Below are positions 35,200-45,215 of a stretch of DNA of 64,000 bases, in pieces; within the stretch, counting starts at the first letter, position 1; every line of letters begins with the position of its first letter. This stretch comes from Paludibacteraceae bacterium (GTDB lineage: Bacteria > Bacteroidota > Bacteroidia > Bacteroidales > Paludibacteraceae). Location: the NCBI GenBank assembly GCA_024400125.1, contig JAKSNG010000003.1, positions 1 to 64,000 on the forward strand. Direction: 5' to 3'. Both the position numbers and the translations under genes were made by a program. Below the pieces are notes generated by a model. It saw only the letters and a list, made by a program, of their open reading frames with translations, searched no databases and was not told where the DNA came from.

Positions 35200-36078
35200 A
35201 TGGACAAATTTGAACAACTCTTCAACGAGTACCCATTTATGCTCACCGATGAGCAAGTAAAAGCGAACACCGCCGAAATCATCAAGAAACACTTTGATGA
35301 AAACAATAATCGTGATGTATGGATGGAGTGTCTCCATCAAATCGACCTCACTACCTTGAACGGAGAAGATACCGTCGCTAAGGTAGAGGGTATGGCTAAG
35401 AAAGTGTCGGAGTTTGAAAAACATTATCCAGGTGTACCCAATGTAGCTGCTATGTGTGTATATCCCGCATTGGCTTCTGTGGCACGTAAGAATCTTCCTG
35501 AAGGCATCGGCGTAGCTTGTGTATCTGCAGGTTTCCCCGCTTCACAAACTTTCATCGAAGTGAAAGTGGCAGAGACCGCTATGGCTTTGAAAGAAGGCGC
35601 AACTGAAATCGACATCGTTATCTCTGTTGGTAAGTTCCTCGAAGGACGTTACCAAGAGGTATTTGACGAAATCAGCGAACTGAAAGCTGCTTGTGGTAAC
35701 CATCATCTTAAAGTTATTCTTGAGACTGGCGCCCTCAAGACTGCTGAAAACATCTGGAAAGCTTCCATCATCGCTATGGCTGCTGGTGCTGACTTCATCA
35801 AGACTTCTACTGGTAAGATTGCCGTTAATGCTACGCCTGAAGCAACATACGTTATGTGTCAAGCTATCAAGGCATGGAAAGAGAAAACGGGTGTGAAAGT
35901 TTGCTACAAACCTGCCGGAGGTGTTTCTACTACCGACGAAGCTGTTCAACACTTCACTCTTGTTAAAGAGATTCTTGGTCAAGACTGGCTGAATAACCAA
36001 TCTTTCCGCTTTGGTGCAAGTCGCTTGGCAAATAATCTGTTGTCCTCTATCGTAGGAGCAGAGACCAAATACTTCTAA
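35200..36078 (+). CDS. deoC: Deoxyribose-phosphate aldolase
   Basis: 292 residues. DeoC cleaves 2-deoxyribose-5-phosphate to glyceraldehyde-3-phosphate and acetaldehyde in nucleoside catabolism. The Schiff-base lysine is in ADFIKTSTGK; also seen are EIDIVISVGKFLEG, KVILETGAL and VCYKPAGGVST. The N-terminus is longer than in E. coli, as in other Bacteroidota. tsaB overlaps the stop by one base. Confidence 0.95.
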   Translation: MDKFEQLFNEYPFMLTDEQVKANTAEIIKKHFDENNNRDVWMECLHQIDLTTLNGEDTVAKVEGMAKKVSEFEKHYPGVPNVAAMCVYPALASVARKNLPEGIGVACVSAGFPASQTFIEVKVAETAMALKEGATEIDIVISVGKFLEGRYQEVFDEISELKAACGNHHLKVILETGALKTAENIWKASIIAMAAGADFIKTSTGKIAVNATPEATYVMCQAIKAWKEKTGVKVCYKPAGGVSTTDEAVQHFTLVKEILGQDWLNNQSFRFGASRLANNLLSSIVGAETKYF

Positions 36079-36773
36079 TGACTATCCTTTGTATTGAAAC
36101 CAGTACGCAGGTTTGTTCTGCAGCCATCTGTGTAGATGGTCAATCGATTACCTCCCGCATCAATCGTGTGGGGGGTAATCATGCTAAACTGTTGCCAGTG
36201 TTTATAGATGAACTCCTTACTGAGTTGCGTCAACGTCATGCCACATTAGATGCGGTGGCTTTGTCTGATGGACCAGGCAGTTATACAGGACTGCGTATAG
36301 GAGCTTCTACTGCGAAAGGCATTTCTTATGGCTTGAACATCCCACTCATTCCAATCCGAACAACGGAGGTGCTATGTGCCACATTCTTGCAACAATCGCA
36401 GGCTGCAGATACTAATCAAACCATCCTCTGCCCAATGATTGACGCACGTCGCATGGAGGTTTATACGGCTTGTTACAATGCCGATATTCAGGAGTTAACA
36501 CCCATAATAGCGCAAGTCATAGATGCCTCAACACACCTCGCTCCTCATTCGCTGTACTTCGGCGACGGAGCGGCTAAATGTCAGCCGTTCTTAGAGACGG
36601 ACGAGGTACATTTGATTCCCGAAATCATACCTGATGCAGCATGCATGGGTGCATTAGCAGAGAAGAAATATCATGCACAACAAATGGTAGTCGGAAAAGA
36701 CTTAGCGTATTACGAACCATTCTATCTTAAACAGTTTGTGGCAGCACAATCCCATGTCAAAGGGCTTCAATAA
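36078..36773 (+). CDS. tsaB: tRNA threonylcarbamoyladenosine biosynthesis protein TsaB
   Basis: 231 residues of the ASKHA fold: ILCIETSTQVCSAAI, LSDGPGSYTGLRIGASTAKG and CPMIDARRMEVYTA. TsaB partners TsaD and TsaE in t6A synthesis. The sprE gene starts inside its 3' end (20-bp overlap). Confidence 0.95.
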   Translation: MTILCIETSTQVCSAAICVDGQSITSRINRVGGNHAKLLPVFIDELLTELRQRHATLDAVALSDGPGSYTGLRIGASTAKGISYGLNIPLIPIRTTEVLCATFLQQSQAADTNQTILCPMIDARRMEVYTACYNADIQELTPIIAQVIDASTHLAPHSLYFGDGAAKCQPFLETDEVHLIPEIIPDAACMGALAEKKYHAQQMVVGKDLAYYEPFYLKQFVAAQSHVKGLQ

Positions 36774-39480
36774 TTATATTGTCCTACTCATCCTCATAAC
36801 TACCATGGGGCTCGTGTCGTGTTCTACACAAAAGAACACAGCTGCTTCACGCTCTTTTCATCAAACTAAAGTTAAGTACAACATCTTTTTCAATGGAAAC
36901 ATTGCTTTCGAGGAAGGGTTGCAAGCTACTATCCAAGCCAACGAGGACGACTTCACACATATCTTGCCTCTTTACCCCGTCAGCAACCATACCGCTGCCG
37001 AAGCTGCGGCTTCCCAGATGGACAAGACCATCGAGAAATGTCGCAAGTGCATAAAACTGCATTCCATCAAAGCCAAACCTCAAATCAACCCCAACAAACG
37101 CAACGACCCAGAATACAAACGATGGTTGCAATCAGAGGAGTTTAACAACCAGATGGGGAATGTGTGGATTCGATTGGGTGAAGCCGAGTTTAGTAAAGGC
37201 GATTTCTTAGGCTCAATAGGTACGTTCAATTATGTCATCCGTCATTACGAGAATGACCCCGATATCGTTGCACGTTGCCAGTTGTGGGTAGCTCGTGCTT
37301 ATGGTGAGTTAGGATGGCAGTACGAAGCAGAAGATGCCCTTAACAAGGTGCAAATAGATGCTCTTGCACCTAAACATGCAGTCCTTTATTCGGCAACGAA
37401 AGCCGATATATTACTCAAAGGCAAACAATATCACGAAGCGATTCCATTTATCAAACTCGCTATCCCGAATGAGAAACGCAAGGTTTTTAGACCACGTTTC
37501 TACTATGTGCTCGCCCAGTTATTAGAGCGCGAACATAAAAATCAAGAAGCCATTGACGCATATACCAAGTGTATTCGTCTGGCTCCCGAACCAGAAATGG
37601 ACTTTAATGCACGCATCAATCGTGCTATTATTGAAGGTACCAACTCAGTCAAGTCGTTGCTTAAAATGACCAAACTGTCCAAGAATAAGGACAAGTTAGA
37701 CGCCATCTATGGTGCCGTTGGAAACATCTATTTGGCTGCAGGAGACACAGCAAAGGCGCTGGAGAACTACCAACTGGCTATCGAAAAAAGCACAACCGCT
37801 GGTATGGCAAAAGCGGCTATTCTTATTACAGCCGGAGACCTTTATTTTGATGATAGACACTATGTCGAAGCACAGCCGTGTTATCAAGAAGCAGTTTCCA
37901 TCATCTCGAACGAACATGAGCAATATGCACGACTGATGAAACGTTCGGAGATTTTAGACGAACTCATTGTGGAGTACAACACCGTCGTCCTGCAAGACTC
38001 ACTCCAACATCTATCTACATTGCCCGAAGAAGAGCAGCGTAAGATTGTTGATAAAATCATCGAAGAACTCATTGCCGCAGAAGAGAAAGCCGCAGAAGAA
38101 GAACTCATCGCACAACGCGAAAGCGAAGACGAAGGACTATTAGGTGTCGATACACGTAATATGTTAGGTGGCGGATTTGGAGGCGACGCAGATTGGTATT
38201 TCTACAACCAAGCCCTTATCAAAGGAGGAGCACAAGACTTCAAAAAGAAATGGGGTAATCGCCCACTCGAAGACAACTGGCGTCGTCTGTCTAAGACTAT
38301 TTCTATGCCTGTGATGGGTGACAACGAGACAGGAAACGAGTTGGACAATGACTCTATTCCCAATGACTCAACCCAACTATCTGTCAGTAACCCCGAAACA
38401 GATACGCATAAACCAGAATATTATCTTCAGCAGATTCCTAAAACCCCAGCAGATTTAGCGCTCTCTGACTCCCTTCTCGCGTGCGCGCTATATAACCTTA
38501 TATATATATATGACGAAAAATTGGAAGATCACGACCTCGCTAAGGAGACCTATGATGAGTTTATTCGTCGTTTCCCGAATGACCCACGTCGGTTAGACTT
38601 GTACTACTATTTCTACTTGCAAGCATTGCGCAACGACGATGCGGCGAAGATGGCACTTTTCCGCGAACAGTTATTAGACCAGTTCCCTAACTCCCAACAA
38701 GCATATATCGTTTCTCAGCCCGACTATTTCGACCGTCTCCGTCGTATGGCACAGGAACAAGACTCGCTCTATGATGACACGTATAACGCTTTCCGTGACA
38801 ATCAGTTTGAACGCGTGAAGACCAATAAACATTATGCGGAACAAAATTATCCACTTTGTCCGTTAATGCCGCGATTCTTGTTCTTGAACGCGGTTTCCGT
38901 GGCACGCTCAGAGGGACAGGAGCCATTCATTACTGAACTGAGAGACTTAGTCACTCGCTATCCCGAATCAGAACTGTCAGCCATGGCTAAAGACTTTTTG
39001 GCGATGATGGGGCAGGGTATGGAGAGTCAAACGGGCTCCTTGGATAGTCATTTGGATGAGTTGCGTGGACAAGGCAACGAAGAACTGGAAAACGAAGAGA
39101 CATCGTCTGCTAACGAACTGTCCAAAGAACGACAAGAACAGTCCCTCGTGCTCTTACTCTTACCTACAGCAGACGAATCCATACTCAACCAACTGCTCTA
39201 CCAGGTTGCACTCTTTAACTTCGCACAATTCATGATTCGTGACTTTGACTTGCAGAAGTTACCCGTTTATTTGGATGGTTGTGCTTTGCGTGTATCTGGC
39301 TTTGAAAGTCTGGACGAAGCAGACTGGTGGTTAGGTCTGGTTGCTAATAATGCAGACTTGCAATCGTTCTTCAAATCACAACAAGTACAAGCTATATCTA
39401 TCACAGAGACAAACAATAAACTCGTTCCTACTCGCTTCTCTTTAGAGGAGTATCGTAGCTTTATTGCAAAGAAAAAGTAA
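36754..39480 (+). CDS. sprE: Type IX secretion lipoprotein SprE/PorW
   Basis: 908 residues with lipobox GLVSCST (Cys24 region). The N-terminal segment TAASRSFHQTKVKYNIFFNG and many TPR units (residues about 130-420) match SprE of Flavobacterium and PorW of Porphyromonas, an outer-membrane lipoprotein required for type IX secretion that links the PorKLMN motor to the Sov translocon. A charged Glu-rich stretch (about 420-470) separates the TPRs from the C-terminal half. The start at 36754 gives the signal peptide; it overlaps tsaB. Other T9SS genes are not adjacent. Confidence 0.88.
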   Translation: MSKGFNNYIVLLILITTMGLVSCSTQKNTAASRSFHQTKVKYNIFFNGNIAFEEGLQATIQANEDDFTHILPLYPVSNHTAAEAAASQMDKTIEKCRKCIKLHSIKAKPQINPNKRNDPEYKRWLQSEEFNNQMGNVWIRLGEAEFSKGDFLGSIGTFNYVIRHYENDPDIVARCQLWVARAYGELGWQYEAEDALNKVQIDALAPKHAVLYSATKADILLKGKQYHEAIPFIKLAIPNEKRKVFRPRFYYVLAQLLEREHKNQEAIDAYTKCIRLAPEPEMDFNARINRAIIEGTNSVKSLLKMTKLSKNKDKLDAIYGAVGNIYLAAGDTAKALENYQLAIEKSTTAGMAKAAILITAGDLYFDDRHYVEAQPCYQEAVSIISNEHEQYARLMKRSEILDELIVEYNTVVLQDSLQHLSTLPEEEQRKIVDKIIEELIAAEEKAAEEELIAQRESEDEGLLGVDTRNMLGGGFGGDADWYFYNQALIKGGAQDFKKKWGNRPLEDNWRRLSKTISMPVMGDNETGNELDNDSIPNDSTQLSVSNPETDTHKPEYYLQQIPKTPADLALSDSLLACALYNLIYIYDEKLEDHDLAKETYDEFIRRFPNDPRRLDLYYYFYLQALRNDDAAKMALFREQLLDQFPNSQQAYIVSQPDYFDRLRRMAQEQDSLYDDTYNAFRDNQFERVKTNKHYAEQNYPLCPLMPRFLFLNAVSVARSEGQEPFITELRDLVTRYPESELSAMAKDFLAMMGQGMESQTGSLDSHLDELRGQGNEELENEETSSANELSKERQEQSLVLLLLPTADESILNQLLYQVALFNFAQFMIRDFDLQKLPVYLDGCALRVSGFESLDEADWWLGLVANNADLQSFFKSQQVQAISITETNNKLVPTRFSLEEYRSFIAKKK

Positions 39481-39496
39481 CAATTTTACTAAAAAA

Positions 39497-39528
39497 TTTG
39501 GTACTTTCAAAAAAAAGTAGTACCTTTG
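39497..39528 (+). promoter_or_regulatory. Promoter of tRNA-Pro
   Basis: TTTG 39497-39500, 20-bp spacer, TACCTTTG 39521-39528. Confidence 0.8.
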
Positions 39529-39552
39529 CAGCCGATTTCAATGAAAATCAAA

Positions 39553-39626
39553 CGGGATGTGGCGCAGTCCGGTAGCGCAACGGTCTGGGGGACCGGAGGT
39601 CGCAAGTTCAAATCTTGTCATCCCGA
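39553..39626 (+). tRNA. tRNA-Pro (anticodon GGG)
   Basis: Acceptor CGGGATG pairs with CATCCCG, discriminator A. The anticodon loop CTGGGGG in stem GGT/ACC gives GGG. T arm is CAAG TTCAAAT CTTG. CCA is not encoded. Confidence 0.92.
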
Positions 39627-39703
39627 CAACGCATAAGTTTTGCAAATACCATACAACAAAAACGAAAAAAATGACACTTTTTGTGCATTTTTTTTGCGAA
39701 AAA

Positions 39704-39735
39704 TTTGTGGGTTTCAAAATTTTGTAGTACTTTTG
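39704..39735 (+). promoter_or_regulatory. Promoter of tRNA-fMet
   Basis: TTTG 39704-39707, 20-bp spacer, TACTTTTG 39728-39735. Each of the first two tRNAs thus has its own promoter. Confidence 0.8.
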
Positions 39736-39765
39736 CGGTCGATTTCGTAGAAACGAGATCTGTGG

Positions 39766-39837
<72 letters not shown>

Positions 39838-39842
39838 CAAAG

Positions 39843-39863
39843 ACCCCCCTCGTGGGGTTTTTT
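39843..39863 (+). terminator. Terminator between tRNA-fMet and tRNA-Ser
   Basis: C-rich arm, TCGT-containing loop, GGGG and then TTTTTT: a compact intrinsic terminator 5 bp after tRNA-fMet. Read-through would still be needed for tRNA-Ser unless it has an unseen promoter. Confidence 0.7.
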
Positions 39864-39867
39864 AATC

Positions 39868-39952
39868 GGAGAGATGGCGGAGTGGTCGATCGCGGCGGTC
39901 TTGAAAACCGTTGTACTGAGAGGTACCGGGGGTTCGAATCCCTCTCTCTCCG
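39868..39952 (+). tRNA. tRNA-Ser (anticodon TGA)
   Basis: Acceptor GGAGAGA pairs with TCTCTCC, discriminator G. The anticodon loop CTTGAAA gives TGA, and a long variable arm (TGTACTGAGAGGTAC) is present as in class II tRNAs. Confidence 0.93.
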
Positions 39953-40015
39953 CAAGACAAAAGAGAAGGCACGATGCAAGCTTGCTTGTAATCTGCCTTT
40001 TTTCTTTTGTCTTGC
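39952..40015 (+). terminator. Long hairpin after tRNA-Ser
   Basis: GCAAGACAAAAGA (from 39952) pairs with TCTTTTGTCTTGC (to 40015), and inside it AAGGCA pairs with TGCCTT, giving a stem of about 19 bp with a small internal bulge and a loop of about 22 nt. It directly abuts the tRNA 3' end and likely terminates or shapes processing of the transcript. Confidence 0.65.
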
Positions 40016-40284
40016 AAGGATGCTTACAGACAGACTTGGGGCATTGGGGGAAATTGCTGCAAGCAAGGCGAAGTCCCAATCCCTCTCTCCCTTTTTTATC
40101 TTTCAATCATTTTTACTTTTTTCAGCCATACACTCCTCTACGCCCCCTTTATTTATTGGTCTTCGCGCCGTCAGTACCGGACGATTACCGATTGATTACC
40201 GGAATATTACCAGTATATTGCTATAATTTTGCCCTACCAAAACGCAACAAAATTTATATTTTTTTGCATTTTTTTGCAGAAATA
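40016..40284. other. Intergenic stretch before the gyrB promoter
   Basis: I see no gene here. It is pyrimidine-rich on the plus strand in its first half (for example CCCTCTCTCCCTTTTTTATC) and AT-rich toward the gyrB promoter. Confidence 0.5.
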
Positions 40285-40316
40285 TTTGCAGATTCAAAAA
40301 AAAAATTGTACCTTTG
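40285..40316 (+). promoter_or_regulatory. Promoter of gyrB
   Basis: TTTG 40285-40288, 20-bp spacer, TACCTTTG 40309-40316. The transcript would begin near 40322, giving a leader of about 100 nt that contains the GC-alternating tract. Confidence 0.8.
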
Positions 40317-40326
40317 CGGCGTTTTT

Positions 40327-40361
40327 CATGTGCGCGCGAGAAATGCGCGCGCGTGCGTGCA
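40327..40361. repeat. Alternating purine-pyrimidine tracts in the gyrB leader
   Basis: CATGTGCGCGCG (40327-40338) and ATGCGCGCGCGTGCGTGCA (40343-40361) alternate pyrimidine and purine without interruption and are separated by AGAA. Such tracts favour Z-DNA under negative supercoiling. The GCGCGC arms can also pair with each other in RNA. Confidence 0.65.
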
Positions 40362-40377
40362 AAAATGCGCGAAGTAG

Positions 40378-40405
40378 AAAGTCGAAAGACAAATGATAGT
40401 AGCAG
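40378..40405 (+). repeat. 28-bp repeat, copy 1, in the gyrB leader
   Basis: Matches 42474-42501 with one mismatch. In this copy an ATG at 40393 opens a six-codon frame (MIVADK, stop TAA at 40411), copying the first codons of the LOG gene. Confidence 0.7.
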
Positions 40406-40425
40406 ATAAATAAATTACATAATAA

Positions 40426-42459
<2,034 letters not shown>

Positions 42460-42473
42460 AAAGACAAAAGTCG

Positions 42474-42501
42474 AAAGTCGAAAGTCAAATGATAGTAGCA
42501 G
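42474..42501 (+). repeat. 28-bp repeat, copy 2, at the start of the LOG gene
   Basis: Partner of 40378-40405. The first half is made of AAAGTCG units that recur three times between gyrB and this gene; the second half is the start codon region of the LOG gene (ATG at 42489). Confidence 0.7.
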
Positions 42502-43064
42502 TATATTGTAGCGCGAATGATTGCATCTCTGAACGGTATAAGAAGTTGGGAGATTGCGTAGGGAAATGGTTAGCCAATAACGGTTTCTCTATGCTCTACG
42601 GTGGTGCTACAGGAGGACTGATGACTCGTGTAAGCGACGCCTATCGTCACGCATTAGATATACTGCCTCATCCTACAACTGAACAACGACTCATTGGCGT
42701 GGTTCCGCAACGAATCATTGACAATGGACGTTTGGCAACGAACTGCGACGAATTACATACTGTGCCCACGATGAGCGCTCGCAAACAGATGATGCGAGAC
42801 ATAGCAGATGTCTTTGTTTGTTTGCCTGGCAGTTATGGAACATTGGACGAGATGTACGACGTGATAGCAAGCGGTACCGTTGGTGAACATCATAAACCTA
42901 TCTATATTCTCAACTACGAAGGTTTTTATGACTACTTACGCGAAGAAGCTGCGCTGATGAAACGGCATAACTTCCTGCCAAAAGAAGAAAAATATATACC
43001 TAATTTTATAAATACCTTGGAGGAACTATTTGACATCCTCCAATCTAAAAACCAATCACTATGA
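42489..43064 (+). CDS. LOG family nucleoside monophosphate phosphoribohydrolase
   Basis: 191 residues of the TIGR00730/LOG family, which in plants and some bacteria release the free base from cytokinin or AMP-type nucleotides. GGATGGLMTRVSDA and ARKQMMRDIADVFVCLPG are seen; the usual PGGxGTxxE motif reads PGSYGTLDE. Function in this organism is unknown. It starts 29 bp after gyrB and overlaps the next gene by ATGA, so it heads a string reaching folE. Confidence 0.9.
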   Translation: MIVAVYCSANDCISERYKKLGDCVGKWLANNGFSMLYGGATGGLMTRVSDAYRHALDILPHPTTEQRLIGVVPQRIIDNGRLATNCDELHTVPTMSARKQMMRDIADVFVCLPGSYGTLDEMYDVIASGTVGEHHKPIYILNYEGFYDYLREEAALMKRHNFLPKEEKYIPNFINTLEELFDILQSKNQSL

Positions 43065-44401
43065 ACCAATTTATTAAAGGTCTCTTCACCGGTACTTTGA
43101 AAAGAACCGAAGATTTTGAGAAACTAATCAACGCCGTTCCTGAAAAAGTGAAACGTTACCACGATGTGGAGCAGTCTGACGAGTACAAAGAGTACTGCGA
43201 GTTGGATGCTTTGGTAAATTCTAAAGAGTTCAAAGAACTCAAAAAGAAATACCAACAGACCGAGTACAAAAATACGGAAGAGGGTAAGACAATGACGCGA
43301 TACAAGAGAGCTGCTGAATCCATTAACGTTCGCCGATACAAGGCCGTGGAAGAAAGCGACCTCTTCAAAGAGTACTTTGAGTTCAAAGCTGATCCATTGC
43401 GCTATGCACAACTCAAGGATGCTGAAGCTGTTAAAGGGTCCGCGTTCCTACGCAAAATGAAGTTTATAGACAACTCATTAACTATGCGTAGCCACCGCGC
43501 AGACGCCTCTTCACACGCTATGAAGGATTATGAGCAACTGAAGGAAGTGGTCGCAAATCCAGATTTCCAGGAGCGCGAGGCTTTCTGGAAAAATAGCAAA
43601 CGTTGGGAGACTACCGAAGAAGCCAAGAAAGAAGCACGCTATAATGAACTCAAACAACATGAAGATATACGTTTCATTCTCAAAACTACAAAAGCTGAGA
43701 TTGAACGCTATGAACGTGTACAACGCGTGTACTTCGATGACTTTGATTGGATAAATCTCAAGGACTCCGATTGGACACCTGGGGCTAAATATCCATCAAA
43801 AGACTTCCAATCTGTACACTCATACACCAATGAAGTACAAGCATTCAACAACGGAAATAACACAGAAACGAAAGACGGCGCTCTCGTTATCACTACTCGC
43901 AAAGAACGTGTAACCGCTCCAGCATGGGATGCGCAACGTGGCATGGTAATGCAGGACTTTGACTATACATCTGACATGCTCAACAATGCCGACAAACTAA
44001 CCGTTGAAGAAGGTATGGCTGTGAGCGTCAAAGTGCGTTGCTCGGGTATATTAGATCACGGAATTTATCTGCGTAGCGATAAACATATTCCATTCATCTC
44101 TATTTTTGACTTCTCAGGATTACGTCTGCATTGCGGTCTAAAAAGCGATATCAAAGACGACTCTGGTAAAGTCACACTGGACCGCTGCTTCCCATTCACA
44201 TACATGATCTTCACAGTCGTTTGGGGTAAGGATGAAATCATCTGGTATATCAACAACATGGAAGTGCATCGTTGTAAGAACGAAATACCTAAAGGGTCTA
44301 AATTGTATCTGCATCTATACTCCTTCGCTTTCCGCTCTAACACACGAATGACAGAAGGAAAAATGGAAGTAGATTGGGTTTCTGCCTATAAATTCAAATA
44401 A
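43061..44401 (+). CDS. Helical-repeat protein with GH16-like lectin domain
   Basis: 446 residues, no signal peptide. The first 230 residues are helical and charged with recurring units of the type DEYKEYCELDALVNSKEF, SDLFKEYFEFKADP and YEQLKEVVANPDFQEREAF, each Tyr/Phe-Glu-x-Leu followed by a short Pro/Asn segment. The last 200 residues look like a concanavalin-type beta-sandwich close to GH16 (YIRSDKH-like strand, FTVVWGKDEIIWYINNMEVH, MEVDWVSAYKF), but the ExDxxE catalytic motif is absent. A binding role, perhaps for a surface glycan precursor, is possible; kdsA follows after 8 bp. Confidence 0.7.
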   Translation: MNQFIKGLFTGTLKRTEDFEKLINAVPEKVKRYHDVEQSDEYKEYCELDALVNSKEFKELKKKYQQTEYKNTEEGKTMTRYKRAAESINVRRYKAVEESDLFKEYFEFKADPLRYAQLKDAEAVKGSAFLRKMKFIDNSLTMRSHRADASSHAMKDYEQLKEVVANPDFQEREAFWKNSKRWETTEEAKKEARYNELKQHEDIRFILKTTKAEIERYERVQRVYFDDFDWINLKDSDWTPGAKYPSKDFQSVHSYTNEVQAFNNGNNTETKDGALVITTRKERVTAPAWDAQRGMVMQDFDYTSDMLNNADKLTVEEGMAVSVKVRCSGILDHGIYLRSDKHIPFISIFDFSGLRLHCGLKSDIKDDSGKVTLDRCFPFTYMIFTVVWGKDEIIWYINNMEVHRCKNEIPKGSKLYLHLYSFAFRSNTRMTEGKMEVDWVSAYKFK

Positions 44402-44409
44402 ACTCCGCC

Positions 44410-45192
44410 ATGTTCTTAATTGCAGGTAATTGCGCCATAGAAAATCGCGATACAGTCTTCGAAACTGCCGAACATCTCAAACGAGTGTGCGAGAAATTGA
44501 GTATTCCACTCTATTTCAAGGCTTCCTATGACAAAGCGAATCGCACATCAAACAGCGCTCGCGGCGTTGGAATGGATGAAGGACTGCGTATCCTACAAGA
44601 AGTGAAAACGCAATTCCAATTACCCATCTTGACCGACGTACACGAGAGTTGGCAATGCCAACCCGTAGCCGAAGTGGCAGATGTGCTACAGATTCCTGCA
44701 TTCCTTAGTCGTCAAACAGACTTACTACAAGCTGCGGCTCGAACAGGACGCATAGTAAATGTCAAAAAAGGTCAATTTATGGCACCTTGGGACATGAAAG
44801 GTGCTGTAGATAAAATCCAAAATGCGTGCAACAACAAAAACGCGATTTGGTTGACTGAAAGAGGTAGCAGCTTTGGCTATGGTCGATTAGTAGTTGATAT
44901 GACGGGATTGGTAGAAATGCGGAAATTTGGTTGCCCAGTGGTGTTTGATGCCACACATAGTGTGCAACAGCCATCCAATAACACAGGTGTAACTGGCGGA
45001 AACAGAGATCTGGTGCCATACCTGATGCGCGCTGCATTGGCAGTAGGTGTAGATGGTATCTTCCTTGAAGTACATCCGCATCCCGAACAAGCAATATCTG
45101 ATGCCGCTAATCAAGTAAGATTGAGCGACATCGAACACATATTAACACAAGCAACAAACTACGATTTTATACAAAATAATAAGGTCAAATAA
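44410..45192 (+). CDS. kdsA: 3-deoxy-8-phosphooctulonate synthase, metal-dependent type
   Basis: 260 residues. KdsA condenses arabinose-5-phosphate with PEP to Kdo-8-phosphate for lipopolysaccharide. FKASYDKANRTS, ILTDVHESWQ, VKKGQFMAPWDMKG and DATHSVQQP are present. Cys8 in AGNCAIEN occupies the place of the Asn in E. coli KdsA; together with the His of EVHPHPE and the Asp of ISDAAN this marks the metal-dependent class (as in Aquifex). Part of the LOG-folE string. Confidence 0.95.
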   Translation: MFLIAGNCAIENRDTVFETAEHLKRVCEKLSIPLYFKASYDKANRTSNSARGVGMDEGLRILQEVKTQFQLPILTDVHESWQCQPVAEVADVLQIPAFLSRQTDLLQAAARTGRIVNVKKGQFMAPWDMKGAVDKIQNACNNKNAIWLTERGSSFGYGRLVVDMTGLVEMRKFGCPVVFDATHSVQQPSNNTGVTGGNRDLVPYLMRAALAVGVDGIFLEVHPHPEQAISDAANQVRLSDIEHILTQATNYDFIQNNKVK

Positions 45193-45215
45193 GGTTAAAA
45201 CGATAAGTTATACGT

